A DNA stretch of 64,000 nt from Marivivens donghaensis (GTDB lineage: Bacteria; Pseudomonadota; Alphaproteobacteria; Rhodobacterales; Rhodobacteraceae), in the NCBI RefSeq assembly GCF_023541015.1, contig NZ_JALNPR010000002.1, positions 609,890 through 673,889 on the forward strand. Direction: 5' to 3'. Positions 38,982 to 47,781 of this stretch are shown here, one piece after another. The notes beneath the pieces were generated by a model, which made no database searches, was not told the origin of the DNA, and saw only the letters and a program-made list of their open reading frames with translations. Every line of letters begins with the position of its first letter. The stretch's first letter is position 1. Both the position numbers and the translations under genes were made by a program.

Positions 38982-39046
38982 TTTCCTAAGCAGACGCTGC
39001 GATTGATCAAACCGCAAGAAAAGATTCAACACCACCGTTTAGGAAA
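38982..39046. promoter_or_regulatory. Divergent control region of rpiR-type gene and catabolic operon
   Basis: TTTCCTAA (38982-38989) and TTAGGAAA (39039-39046) are a perfect 8-bp inverted pair set about 50 bases apart in the divergent intergenic region. A possible promoter for the plus-strand operon follows: TTGACG at 39051 with AAAGAT 18 bases on. The two half sites may be RpiR operators acting through looping; this is inferred. Confidence 0.35.
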
Positions 39047-39104
39047 ATTATTGACGCATTGGCAAAGTGTGTGGAAAGATTTTTACAAACGACAGGGAAA
39101 TCGC

Positions 39105-39869
39105 ATGAACCAAGCGGCGAAAACGCAACGAACATCAACGGTTGAGGTGTTTAATCCGGAGGGAAAATCTCCGGTCGTGATTCTCTGCGAACATGCATCA
39201 CACGCTATTCCCGAACGGTATAATGGCCTTGGTTTGGCGGAAAACGACCGCAAAAGCCACGCGGCGTGGGATCCAGGTGCCCTGCCTGTTGCTCAAATCT
39301 TGTCCGCTGCTTTGGATGCACCTTTGGTCGCCTCAGCAGTGTCGCGGTTGGTCTATGACTGCAATCGCCCGCCCGAAGCGCCCAGCGCGATGCCTGAAAC
39401 CTCTGAACTGATCAAAGTGCCCGGCAACCGCGGCCTGACCCAAGAACAAAGGGACGAACGGACCGAAACCGTCTATGCGCCCTTCTGCGAAGCGGTGGCC
39501 GAGGCCATCTCGACCCGCTCTAATCCGATGGCGATCGTGACAATGCACAGCTTTACCCCGATCTATTTCGGGAAACCTCGTGCGACTGAGATCGGTATCC
39601 TGCACGACAGCGATACACGGCTCGCCGATGCGATGATCGCGCAATCCGATGCCATTACGTTGGGGGTTGAACGCAACCAGCCGTATGGACCGGACGATGG
39701 TGTAACCCATTCTTTGCGCTTGCATGGTATTTCTAACGGCATCGCCAATGTGATGATCGAGGTCCGCAATGATCTTATCGATACACCTGATGCCCAGCGC
39801 GATGTGGCGCATCAACTCTTGGCACTTTTACGTCCGGCACTCGCCAGTTTGGAGGTCATGAATGCCTAG
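39105..39869 (+). CDS. N-formylglutamate amidohydrolase family protein
   Basis: A 254-residue zinc-dependent amidohydrolase of the FGase family: SPVVILCEHASHAIPERY near residue 24, AWDPGALPVAQIL, the VYDCNRPPEAPSAMP loop, and VTMHSFTPIYFGKPR with a probable metal ligand His. AGGGA lies eight bases before the chosen ATG; the frame is open further upstream but that part lies in the control region. No hut genes are nearby, so its substrate is probably not N-formylglutamate from histidine. With a glutamine synthetase-like ligase downstream, an N-acylated or gamma-glutamyl compound is an option. Confidence 0.85.
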   Translation: MNQAAKTQRTSTVEVFNPEGKSPVVILCEHASHAIPERYNGLGLAENDRKSHAAWDPGALPVAQILSAALDAPLVASAVSRLVYDCNRPPEAPSAMPETSELIKVPGNRGLTQEQRDERTETVYAPFCEAVAEAISTRSNPMAIVTMHSFTPIYFGKPRATEIGILHDSDTRLADAMIAQSDAITLGVERNQPYGPDDGVTHSLRLHGISNGIANVMIEVRNDLIDTPDAQRDVAHQLLALLRPALASLEVMNA

Positions 39870-40458
39870 TGTGATCGTAAGCTACATCCACGTGATTGAC
39901 GCGATTAACCGCTTTATCGGTCGGATCGCGATGTATGGGATTTTCGCCCTGATCGGCGTTCTGCTCTGGTCGTCGGTGTCCAAGACCTTCTTTACGCCGT
40001 CGCTTTGGACGCTTGAGACAGCACAGTTCATCATGGTCGCTTACTATGTGTTGGGCGGGCCATACTCGATCCAGCTCGGGTCAAACGTGCGGATGGACCT
40101 GTTTTACGGCAATTGGTCGGCCAAACAGAAAGCGTGGATGGACGGCTTTACCGTGTTCTTCCTGCTCTTTTATCTTGGCGTTCTTCTCTATGGCGCGCTG
40201 GGCTCTTTGTCTTATTCTCTGGGATATTTCGGCACCGAGCCGATCACCTATTTCAAGGATCTGATCGTCGCCTTTGTCACTGGCGGACCGACCGCAGCGG
40301 GCGAGGAACTGGGCTATCTAGAACGAAGCTCTACCGCATGGCGGCCTCACATCTGGCCGATCAAGCTGATCCTTGCAGCAGGCGTTTTCCTAATGATCCT
40401 ACAAGTCCTTGCCGAATTCTTCCGAGATATTGGCCGCATTCGTGGAGTTGAACTCTGA
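39862..40458 (+). CDS. TRAP transporter small permease (DctQ)
   Basis: 198 residues, four membrane helices, with the DctQ pattern LETAQFIMVAYYVLGGPYSIQLGSNVRMDLFYGNWSAKQKAWMD spread over residues 51-94. It overlaps the amidohydrolase end by eight bases and shares one base with the large permease gene. Longer than average because of an insert between helices 3 and 4 (about residues 118-160). Confidence 0.9.
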   Translation: MPSVIVSYIHVIDAINRFIGRIAMYGIFALIGVLLWSSVSKTFFTPSLWTLETAQFIMVAYYVLGGPYSIQLGSNVRMDLFYGNWSAKQKAWMDGFTVFFLLFYLGVLLYGALGSLSYSLGYFGTEPITYFKDLIVAFVTGGPTAAGEELGYLERSSTAWRPHIWPIKLILAAGVFLMILQVLAEFFRDIGRIRGVEL

Positions 40459-41780
40459 TGTCCTATGAAATGATCGCCATAGTGATGTTCAGCACCATGA
40501 TGGTGATGCTCTTCACGGGGCAGCGCGTCTTTGGGGCTATCGGCTTTGTTGGTGCTGCCGCGGGCATGATGCTCTGGGGTGTGGGCGGTGTAGACGTGCC
40601 GTTCTCAGCCGCGATGAAGCTGATGAAATGGTATCCGATGCTCACGCTGCCGATGTTCATTTTCATGGGCTACGTGCTGTCTGAGTCAAAGATTGCCGAC
40701 GACCTCTACAAGATGTTCCACGTTTGGATGGGTCCCGTGCGTGGTGGTCTGGCCATCGGGACAATTGGCCTTATGGTTCTGATCTCTGCAATGAACGGTT
40801 TGTCAGTCGCGGGCATGGCGATTGGTGCAACGATTGCGCTGCCTGAACTGCTAAAGCGCAAATACGATAAGATCATGGTGACGGGCGTTATTCAGGCGGG
40901 ATCGTCGCTTGGTATCCTCGTGCCGCCCTCTGTTGTTCTCGTGCTTTATGCGATGATCGCGCGTCAGCCTGTTGGGCAACTGTGGCTCGCTGGGGTGGTG
41001 CCTGGTCTGATGATGGCTGCGATGTTCATCATCTACATCTACATTCGCTGCCGCATTAATCCCGACCTCGGCCCTGCGCTGCCCGAGGATGAGCGCAATG
41101 TCTCTACCGCCGAAAAGATGCGCCTGCTGCGCGCTGGTGTTTTACCGCTGGTGATCTTTGCATCGATGATGGTGCCATTTGTGAACGGCTGGACCTCGCT
41201 GGTGGAAAGCTCTGCGATTGGCGCAATGGCAGCGTTTGTTGCCGCCGTTCTGAAAGGGCGCATGACGAAAGAGGTCTTTGAGACTTCAGTCAAACAGACC
41301 TTGGGCATTTCGTGCATGTTCATGTGGATCATTCTAGCCGCGCTCGGCTTTGGGGCGATCTTCGATGGCTTGGGTGCGGTGAACGCGATCAAAGACCTGT
41401 TCACCGAACAAATGCACCTGAGCCCTTGGACGATCCTGATCCTGATGCAGCTGAGCTTTATCGTTATGGGCACCTTCCTAGACGATACGGCGATGCTGGT
41501 GATTGTGGCGCCGCTCTACGTGCCGCTGGTGGATCAGCTGGGCTTTGACCTGATTTGGTATGGCGTTCTCTACACGATCACCACGCAGATCGCATATATG
41601 ACCCCGCCGTTTGGCTATAACCTCTTTCTCATGCGGGCCATGGCCCCGCCAGAGATCGGACTTCGCGATATCTACCGTTCCATCGTGCCGTTTGTGATGC
41701 TGATGGTGCTGGCACTTACTCTCGTGATGATCATTCCCGACATCGCAATGTGGCTGCCGAACTCGGTTTACGGAAATTAA
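40458..41780 (+). CDS. TRAP transporter large permease (DctM)
   Basis: 440 residues with about 12 membrane helices. It shows typical DctM segments: TLPMFIFMGYVLSES, MNGLSVAGMAIGA, GVIQAGSSLGILVPPSVVLVLY, the glycine-rich second half, and FLDDTAMLVIVAPLYVPLV. It carries out Na+-coupled uptake using the solute delivered by DctP. Confidence 0.93.
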   Translation: MSYEMIAIVMFSTMMVMLFTGQRVFGAIGFVGAAAGMMLWGVGGVDVPFSAAMKLMKWYPMLTLPMFIFMGYVLSESKIADDLYKMFHVWMGPVRGGLAIGTIGLMVLISAMNGLSVAGMAIGATIALPELLKRKYDKIMVTGVIQAGSSLGILVPPSVVLVLYAMIARQPVGQLWLAGVVPGLMMAAMFIIYIYIRCRINPDLGPALPEDERNVSTAEKMRLLRAGVLPLVIFASMMVPFVNGWTSLVESSAIGAMAAFVAAVLKGRMTKEVFETSVKQTLGISCMFMWIILAALGFGAIFDGLGAVNAIKDLFTEQMHLSPWTILILMQLSFIVMGTFLDDTAMLVIVAPLYVPLVDQLGFDLIWYGVLYTITTQIAYMTPPFGYNLFLMRAMAPPEIGLRDIYRSIVPFVMLMVLALTLVMIIPDIAMWLPNSVYGN

Positions 41781-41831
41781 CCAATAAAAGAGCCTGAACA
41801 GGGCCGATCAACCCCAACAAGGAGAAGAGAA

Positions 41832-42866
41832 ATGACGACAAGACGTAAGTTTCTAGCCACCGCTGGTGTCGGCGCATTGGCAACGCCACTCGCGGCTCCG
41901 GCTATTGCTCAATCGACCATCACTTGGCGGATGCAGACCTATGCGGGTCCTGCTCTGGCTGAGCATGTTGTGAAACCCGCAATCGACATGTTCAACAAGA
42001 TCGCAGGCGACCGCATGCAGATCGAACTCTACTTCGCTGACCAACTGGTTCCGACAGGCGAATTGTTCCGCGCCATGCAGCGCGGCACCATTGATGCGGT
42101 GCAGTCGGACGATGACTCCATGGCGTCCCCGACCGAAGTGACCGTGTTCGGCGGCTACTTCCCCTTCGCATCGCGCTACTCGCTCGACGTACCTGTGCTG
42201 TTCAACCAATACGGCCTGAACGAAATCTGGGACGAAGAATACTCCAAGGTTGGCGTCAAACACATCTCGGCTGGTTCGTGGGACCCGTGCCACTTTGCAA
42301 CCAAAGACCCGATCAACAGCCTCGCTGATCTTCAGGGCAAACGCATCTTTACCTTCCCGACGGCTGGCCGCTTTATGTCCCAGTTCGGCGTCGTTCCAGT
42401 GACTATTCCGTGGGAAGACGTAGAAGTCGCGATGCAGACAGGCGAACTGGACGGTATTGCGTGGTCGGGCATCACCGAAGACTACACCGTTGGCTGGGCT
42501 GACGTGACCAACTACTTCCTCACAAACAACATCTCTGGCGCTTGGGCTGGGTCGTTCTTTGCGAACATGGATCGTTGGAACGAACTGCCTGAGGATCTCC
42601 AGACCCTGTTCCGCGTCTGCACCGACCAGTCGCACTACTATCGTCAGTGGTGGTATTGGGGCGGTGAAGCATCGCTGCGCGTCAATGGCACCAAGATGCA
42701 ACTCACCTCGATCCCGGATGCTGAATGGGCAACCGTCGAAGCAAAGGCGATGGAATTCTGGGACGAGATCGCCGCAGAATCCCCGACCAAAGCGCGCGTT
42801 GTTGAGATCATCAAGAAATACAACGCAGACATGGCCAAAGCAGGCCGTCCTTACCGCTACAGCTAA
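41832..42866 (+). CDS. TRAP transporter solute-binding protein (DctP)
   Basis: 344 residues. The start TTRRKFLATAGVGALATPLA is a Tat-type signal, cut after APAIAQ. The mature protein has the DctP fold, with the solute-anchoring Arg region LADLQGKRIFTFPTAGR, then GELDGIAWSGITEDYTVGW and AGSFFANMDRWNELP. The WSG/EDYTVGW stretch resembles binding proteins of the TakP/mannitol-chloroaromatic group. Ligand unknown; the neighbours suggest an amine or amino alcohol or an N-acyl amino acid. Confidence 0.9.
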   Translation: MTTRRKFLATAGVGALATPLAAPAIAQSTITWRMQTYAGPALAEHVVKPAIDMFNKIAGDRMQIELYFADQLVPTGELFRAMQRGTIDAVQSDDDSMASPTEVTVFGGYFPFASRYSLDVPVLFNQYGLNEIWDEEYSKVGVKHISAGSWDPCHFATKDPINSLADLQGKRIFTFPTAGRFMSQFGVVPVTIPWEDVEVAMQTGELDGIAWSGITEDYTVGWADVTNYFLTNNISGAWAGSFFANMDRWNELPEDLQTLFRVCTDQSHYYRQWWYWGGEASLRVNGTKMQLTSIPDAEWATVEAKAMEFWDEIAAESPTKARVVEIIKKYNADMAKAGRPYRYS

Positions 42867-42874
42867 GAGCAATC

Positions 42875-42901
42875 GCCCTGCCGGTATCCCATCGGCAGGG
42901 C
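42875..42901 (+). other. Intercistronic hairpin after dctP
   Basis: GCCCTGCCG and CGGCAGGGC form a 9-bp stem with a 9-base loop directly after the dctP stop. No T-run follows, so it is more likely an mRNA 3'-end stabiliser or partial attenuator than a full terminator. This would keep the binding protein more abundant than the downstream enzymes. Confidence 0.6.
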
Positions 42902-42925
42902 ACCTAAACGACGGAGAACATCGCC

Positions 42926-44278
42926 ATGCTAGACTTCGACACGCTCAAGGCTCGGGTATCTGACGGCACTTACGATACCATCTTGGTCTGCGGTATCGAC
43001 ATGCAGGGTCGCCTCATGGGCAAACGGTTCCATGCCCAGCATTTTATCGACAGCGCATGGGAAGAAACCCATTGCTGCAACTACCTGCTGGCCACCGACC
43101 TAGAGATGGCGACGCCTGACGGCTACGCATCGACCTCGTGGGAAGCGGGTTATGGCGACTACGTGATGAAGCCTGATCTAAGCACGATCCGCCCTGTGCC
43201 GTGGCTCGAAGGCACAGCGATGGTTCTGTGCGACCTGATCGACCACCACACCCACAAAGAAGTCGAACACTCCCCCCGCGCGATGCTGAAAAAGCAGGTC
43301 AAACGGCTTGAGGCGTTGGGGTATACCGCGATGATGGCAACCGAGCTCGAATTCTTTTTGTTTGAGAAGAGCTATGACCACATTCGCAAGAGCAATTTCC
43401 GCGATTTAGAGCCTATTTCGGGCTATAATGAAGACTACCACATCTTCCAAACGACCAAGGAAGAGGGCGTCATGCGCCCGATCCGTAATCACCTTTTCGC
43501 CGCTGGTATCCCAATCGAAAACTCGAAAGGTGAGGCCGAGGCTGGTCAGGAAGAACTGAACATCAAATACGCCGAAGCGATGCTGACGGCCGACTACCAC
43601 ACCATCGCCAAGAACGCGATCAAGGAGATCGCTTGGCAGAACGGTCACGCGGCGAGCTTTATGGCGAAGTATCACCATAGCAAGGTTGGCTCCTCCGCTC
43701 ACGTTCACCAGTCGCTCTGGAAGGACGGCGCGAACGCATTCTACGACCCTGCGGACAAACGCGGCATGTCGGCGGTGATGAAATCCTACATGGCGGGTCT
43801 GCTGAAATACGCGGCGGACTACACCTATTTCCTCGCGCCCTATATCAACAGCTACAAGCGGTTCCAGAAAGGTACCTTTGCGCCAACGCGGATCATTTGG
43901 TCGGTCGATAACCGGACCGCGGGCTTCCGTCTCTGCGGAGAAAACACCAAAGGCGTTCGTGTTGAATGTCGCGTGGGTGGGTCCGATTTGAACCCTTACC
44001 TCGCGATGGCGGCTCAGCTTGCCGCTGGTATCGCAGGTATCGAAGAGGGCCTGACCCTCGGCGCGCCATTCACTGGGGATGCCTATGACGCAGAGGTCGA
44101 GTCGATCCCGCAAACGCTCCGCGATGCTCGGTCTGCATTGGTGAAATCTGACATGCTCCGCGAAGCATTCGGTGACTGGGCCGTTGACCATTACGCCCGC
44201 GCCGCAGAAGTAGAAATCGAAGATTTTGACCGCGTCGTGACTGATTACGAAGTCGCACGCGGCTTTGAACGCTCTTAA
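42926..44278 (+). CDS. Glutamine synthetase family gamma-glutamyl ligase
   Basis: 450 residues with the GS catalytic fold: ATELEFFLF (about 133-141), EAEAGQEELNIKYAEA, SSAHVHQSLW, NSYKRFQKGTFAP, NRTAGFRLCG and ECRVGGSDLNPYLAMAA. All the usual Glu/His/Arg ligands are present. The adenylylation loop of GlnA type I is absent. Proteins of this branch (PuuA, GlnA3/4, IpuC and similar) join glutamate to amines rather than ammonia. The downstream aldehyde and alcohol dehydrogenases fit such a role. Substrate unproven. Confidence 0.88.
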   Translation: MLDFDTLKARVSDGTYDTILVCGIDMQGRLMGKRFHAQHFIDSAWEETHCCNYLLATDLEMATPDGYASTSWEAGYGDYVMKPDLSTIRPVPWLEGTAMVLCDLIDHHTHKEVEHSPRAMLKKQVKRLEALGYTAMMATELEFFLFEKSYDHIRKSNFRDLEPISGYNEDYHIFQTTKEEGVMRPIRNHLFAAGIPIENSKGEAEAGQEELNIKYAEAMLTADYHTIAKNAIKEIAWQNGHAASFMAKYHHSKVGSSAHVHQSLWKDGANAFYDPADKRGMSAVMKSYMAGLLKYAADYTYFLAPYINSYKRFQKGTFAPTRIIWSVDNRTAGFRLCGENTKGVRVECRVGGSDLNPYLAMAAQLAAGIAGIEEGLTLGAPFTGDAYDAEVESIPQTLRDARSALVKSDMLREAFGDWAVDHYARAAEVEIEDFDRVVTDYEVARGFERS

Positions 44279-44293
44279 CCCTATGAGGACATT

Positions 44294-45676
44294 ATGACAG
44301 GGCAACTGAAGTGTATTTCGCCCATCGACGGGTCAGTTTACGCCACCCGTGATACGCTGAGCCGCGATGAGGCTTTTGCCGTCGCCGAACGCGCTCGTGC
44401 AGCACAGGCCGCATGGGCCGCGCGTCCGCTGAAGGAACGCATTGATCTGGTGCTGGCTGGCGTCGCTGCCGTTGGCGCGATGAACGACGAAGTCGTGCCA
44501 GAACTGGCGCACATGATGGGTCGCCCTGTGCGCTACGGTGGCGAATTCCGCGGCTTTGAAGAACGCGCGAGCTATATGGCGCAAATCGCAGAGAGCAGCC
44601 TTGCCGATATGCAAGTGGGCGAAGACGCGACCTTTAAACGCTACATCAAACGTGTTCCGCATGGCGTCGTGTTCGTCGTGGCGCCGTGGAACTACCCGTA
44701 CATGACAGCGATCAACACGGTCGCGCCAGCGCTGATCGCGGGCAACACTGTTATCCTCAAACATGCGACGCAGACCCTACTGGTCGGCGAACGTATGGCT
44801 AAGGCGTTCCATTCCGCTGGCGTGCCAGAGGACGTGTTCATCAACGTCTTCCTCGACCACGACACAACCAATGATCTGATCGCAGGTCGCGCCTTTAACT
44901 TTGTGAATTTCACAGGCTCTGTTGGCGGCGGCAAGGCGATGGAGCGTGCTGCGGCGGGCACCTTTACGGGTGTTGGCCTAGAGCTCGGCGGTAAAGACCC
45001 AGGCTACGTCATGGAGGACGCCGATCTGGATGCAGCCGTTGATACGCTGGTTGACGCAGCGATGTTCAACTCTGGTCAGTGCTGCTGCGGGATCGAACGG
45101 ATTTACGTACACGAAAGCCTCTACGACGCCTTTGTCGAAAAGGCCGTTGCGGTGGTTAAGGGCTACAAGCTCGGCAATCCGATGGACAGCGACACGACGA
45201 TTGGCCCGATGGCCAACGTCCGCTTTGCTACAGAGGTCCGTGCGCAGATCGCGGAGGCCGTTGAGGCTGGTGCCGTTGCTCATATCCCGACAATGGAAGG
45301 TGACGACGGTGCCGCTTACCTGACGCCGCAAATCCTAACCAACGTCACCCACGACATGCGCGTCATGCGTGAAGAGTCGTTCGGCCCTGTCGTTGGCATC
45401 ATGAAGGTTTCGTCCGACGCCGAAGCCATCGCGCTGATGAACGACAGCGACTACGGCCTGACGGTGTCCCTCTGGACCCAAGATGTGGAGCGTGCGCAGG
45501 CCGTGGGCGATCAGCTCGAAACGGGTACTGTGTTCCTTAACCGCGCGGACTACCTCGATCCGGGTTTGTGCTGGACGGGCTGCAAAGATACGGGCCGCGG
45601 CGGTGGATTGTCCGTGATCGGCTACCACAACCTCACACGTCCAAAATCCTACCATCTTAAGAAGGTGACGAAATGA
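44294..45676 (+). CDS. NAD(P)+-dependent aldehyde dehydrogenase
   Basis: 460 residues. Visible motifs are VVAPWNYPYMTAINTVAPALIAGNTVILK split over about 126-155, the cofactor segment FTGSVGGGKAM, catalytic Glu in GLELGGKDPGYV, and catalytic Cys in NSGQCCCGIERIYV (three adjacent Cys). FLNRADYLDPGLCWTGCKDTGRG near the end is typical. Its last four bases overlap the alcohol dehydrogenase start. Probably oxidises the aldehyde made by that enzyme. Confidence 0.93.
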   Translation: MTGQLKCISPIDGSVYATRDTLSRDEAFAVAERARAAQAAWAARPLKERIDLVLAGVAAVGAMNDEVVPELAHMMGRPVRYGGEFRGFEERASYMAQIAESSLADMQVGEDATFKRYIKRVPHGVVFVVAPWNYPYMTAINTVAPALIAGNTVILKHATQTLLVGERMAKAFHSAGVPEDVFINVFLDHDTTNDLIAGRAFNFVNFTGSVGGGKAMERAAAGTFTGVGLELGGKDPGYVMEDADLDAAVDTLVDAAMFNSGQCCCGIERIYVHESLYDAFVEKAVAVVKGYKLGNPMDSDTTIGPMANVRFATEVRAQIAEAVEAGAVAHIPTMEGDDGAAYLTPQILTNVTHDMRVMREESFGPVVGIMKVSSDAEAIALMNDSDYGLTVSLWTQDVERAQAVGDQLETGTVFLNRADYLDPGLCWTGCKDTGRGGGLSVIGYHNLTRPKSYHLKKVTK

Positions 45677-46818
45677 ACCTCATCGGTAACTGGTCCTACC
45701 CGACCGCTGTGAAATTTGGCGCAGGCCGGATCAAAGAGCTTCCTGCGGCATTGGCCCAAGCAGGGATCACGCGCCCGCTCTTGGTAACGGACCGTGGGCT
45801 TGCCAGTATGGCGATCACACAGCAGACCTTGGACATCATGGACGAGGCTGGTTTCGGTCGCGCGATTTTCGCCGAAGTAGACCCTAACCCGACCGAATTG
45901 AACCTCGCTGCGGGCGTTGAAGCCTACAAAGCCGGCGGTCATGACGGCGTGATTGCCTTCGGTGGTGGCTCTGGCCTCGACCTCGGTAAAATGGTCGCCT
46001 TCATGGCTGATCAAACCCGTCCGATCTGGGACTTTGAGGACATCGGCGACTGGTGGACCCGTGCGGACGCGGACGCGATCGCGCCGATCATCGCTGTTCC
46101 GACGACTGCTGGCACAGGGTCCGAAGTGGGCCGCGCCTCGGTCATCACCAATTCTGAAACACACGTCAAAAAGATCATATTCCACCCGAAGGTTCTGCCG
46201 ACTGTCGTGATTTCCGACCCAGAACTGACCGTTGGCATGCCGAAGTTCATCACCGCGGGCACGGGCCTCGATGCCTTTGCTCATTGTGTCGAAGCCTTCA
46301 GCAGCCCGTTCTATCACCCGATGAGCCAAGGTATCGCGCTCGAAGGGATGCGCTTGGTCGTCGAAAACCTGCCTCGCGCTTATGCAGACGGCACCGACCT
46401 TGAGGCTCGCGCAAACATGATGGCAGCGGCTGCGATGGGGGCTGTGGCCTTCCAAAAGGGCCTCGGCGCTATTCACGCGCTGTCGCACCCGATCGGCGCA
46501 GTTTTCAACACGCACCACGGCACAACCAACGCTGTCTGTATGCCTGCCGTTCTTGAGCTGAACGCACCCCTGATCGCTGATCGTTTTGACCGTGCAGCCA
46601 GCTATATCGGCGTGTCTGGTGGCTTTGACGGGTTCCGCAGCTTTGTCCAAGAGTTCAACGACAGCTTCGCCATCCCGCGCAAACTCCGCGAAATGGGTGC
46701 AACTTTGGACAAGATCGACGAATTGGTTCCAGCAGCACTGGCCGATCCGTCCTGCGGCGGTAACCCCGTCGAACTGAACGAGGCAAACGTTCGCGCGCTG
46801 TTCGAGGCCGTCATCTAA
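45673..46818 (+). CDS. Iron-containing alcohol dehydrogenase
   Basis: 381 residues, group III ADH. The NAD-binding GGGSGLDLGK (about 96-105), TTAGTGSEVGRASVI, and the metal ligands in GTGLDAFAHCVEAF (Asp and His), GAIHALSHPIGA (His) and NTHHGTTNAV (His) are all present. Last gene of the catabolic operon, overlapping the aldehyde dehydrogenase gene by four bases and followed by a 10-bp stem. Likely converts a primary alcohol to the aldehyde taken by the neighbour. Confidence 0.93.
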   Translation: MNLIGNWSYPTAVKFGAGRIKELPAALAQAGITRPLLVTDRGLASMAITQQTLDIMDEAGFGRAIFAEVDPNPTELNLAAGVEAYKAGGHDGVIAFGGGSGLDLGKMVAFMADQTRPIWDFEDIGDWWTRADADAIAPIIAVPTTAGTGSEVGRASVITNSETHVKKIIFHPKVLPTVVISDPELTVGMPKFITAGTGLDAFAHCVEAFSSPFYHPMSQGIALEGMRLVVENLPRAYADGTDLEARANMMAAAAMGAVAFQKGLGAIHALSHPIGAVFNTHHGTTNAVCMPAVLELNAPLIADRFDRAASYIGVSGGFDGFRSFVQEFNDSFAIPRKLREMGATLDKIDELVPAALADPSCGGNPVELNEANVRALFEAVI

Positions 46819-46827
46819 TGCCTAAGC

Positions 46828-46853
46828 CCTGATCCGAATATCATCGGATCAGG
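46828..46853 (+). terminator. Hairpin at the end of the catabolic operon
   Basis: CCTGATCCGA and TCGGATCAGG form a perfect 10-bp stem with a 6-base loop, nine bases after the ADH stop. There is only a weak T content after it (ACAAATTCT), so termination may be partial. Confidence 0.6.
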
Positions 46854-46903
46854 ACAAATTCTGCATATCAGACTAAAGTTTTCCGCGAAAACGCACCAAG
46901 ATT

Positions 46904-46917
46904 CTGATCTGGATCAG
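46904..46917. promoter_or_regulatory. Short palindrome before the nsrR-like gene
   Basis: CTGATC-TG-GATCAG, 61 bases before the TTG start of the Rrf2-type gene. A candidate operator; its half site also appears in the preceding hairpin, so chance similarity is possible. Confidence 0.3.
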
Positions 46918-46977
46918 TTACGGGCGCACAGAAACGTGATTTTTGACCTCTAATCAGTTGATGAGAGGAAGTTTCAG

Positions 46978-47457
46978 TTGCGTCTCACCACCCGCACAAA
47001 CCTTGCGATACGCGTTTTGATGTATTGCGGCACACATTTGGACCAGATCACGCCATCGTCCATCATTGCGGATGCATGTAATGCTTCGGCCAACCATTTG
47101 GCGCAGATCGTTCATACGCTGCACGTAAACGGGTTCGTGGACGCAACACGCGGTCGCACTGGCGGGGTTCGGTTGGCGCGGGACGCAGCCAAAATCAACA
47201 TCGGCGAAGTGTTCCGCATTTTTGAAGCGGACGTTCCCTTTACCGAATGCTTCTCTGAAGCCACAAACACCTGCCCATTGGTCAAAGCCTGCCGCCTTCG
47301 CGTCGCCATCGGCCGTGCACTCGAGGCGTTCTTTCACGAGCTTGACCTCGTCACGCTCGAAGATCTGGTCAAAGGCAACTGCGGTCTGGTCGACATCTTT
47401 ACCATGACCGCACCATTGGCATCGGTTGAATGTAACGGCGCTGCCGTGGCGGGCTGA
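46978..47457 (+). CDS. Rrf2 family regulator, NsrR-like
   Basis: 159 residues. The winged HTH start RLTTRTNLAIRVLMYCG matches NsrR. The gene has no ATG there; a TTG at 46978 with AGGAAG upstream gives the family start. Three cysteines, Cys91, Cys99 and Cys105 (in CFSEATNTCPLVKACRL), match the Fe-S cluster ligands of NsrR, which senses nitric oxide. Targets are not in evidence. The island begins 51 bases after its stop, so it is the last core gene on this side. Confidence 0.85.
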   Translation: MRLTTRTNLAIRVLMYCGTHLDQITPSSIIADACNASANHLAQIVHTLHVNGFVDATRGRTGGVRLARDAAKINIGEVFRIFEADVPFTECFSEATNTCPLVKACRLRVAIGRALEAFFHELDLVTLEDLVKGNCGLVDIFTMTAPLASVECNGAAVAG

Positions 47458-47508
47458 GCCTCTGGCGGACTGAATCCACTAGAAACAATAGCTCAATACT
47501 CTTCCAGA

Positions 47509-47529
47509 AAAACTGGTGCCGCTGAAGGG
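47509..47529. repeat. Left attachment-type direct repeat of the island
   Basis: A 21-bp sequence ending ACTGGTGCCGCTGAAGGG recurs exactly at 63875-63895. The two copies enclose the recombinase and cargo genes. The reverse complement ends in CAGCGGCACCA, like the acceptor end of a tRNA, but no T-arm follows at either copy, so no tRNA gene is called. Confidence 0.8.
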
Positions 47530-47591
47530 CAATCTAACACCGCCAATTTCGATGAAATTATAGAGGGTTAGTGGTGGGCGCTTTCGCAGAA

Positions 47592-47615
47592 GTGGTCCCG
47601 AAAGCGGTCCCGGGG
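47592..47615. repeat. Left arm-type recombinase sites
   Basis: GTGGTCCCGAAA followed directly by GCGGTCCCGGGG: two copies of a GGTCCC motif with a 12-base period, 63 bases inside the left repeat. The same motif recurs at the right end in front of the recombinase gene. Confidence 0.6.
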
Positions 47616-47781
47616 TTGCTCAAAGCAATATCGACGAGGCGATGATACACAACCGGCCCAAAGCTGCCGGTCGATTACTCTTCGCGGAAGCAGTCAAATG
47701 ACGAGAATGCAGTCATTCAACCGAGCCCTATCGCGCTTGCCAGCGCAAACTTTTATATATGGAGTGATCAGGCTGCTATGG

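Noticed and set aside
47509..47600. tRNA gene on the minus strand at the attachment repeat
   Set aside because: The core ends like a tRNA acceptor (CAGCGGCACCA on the complement), but no T-arm or anticodon arm can be folded at either copy.
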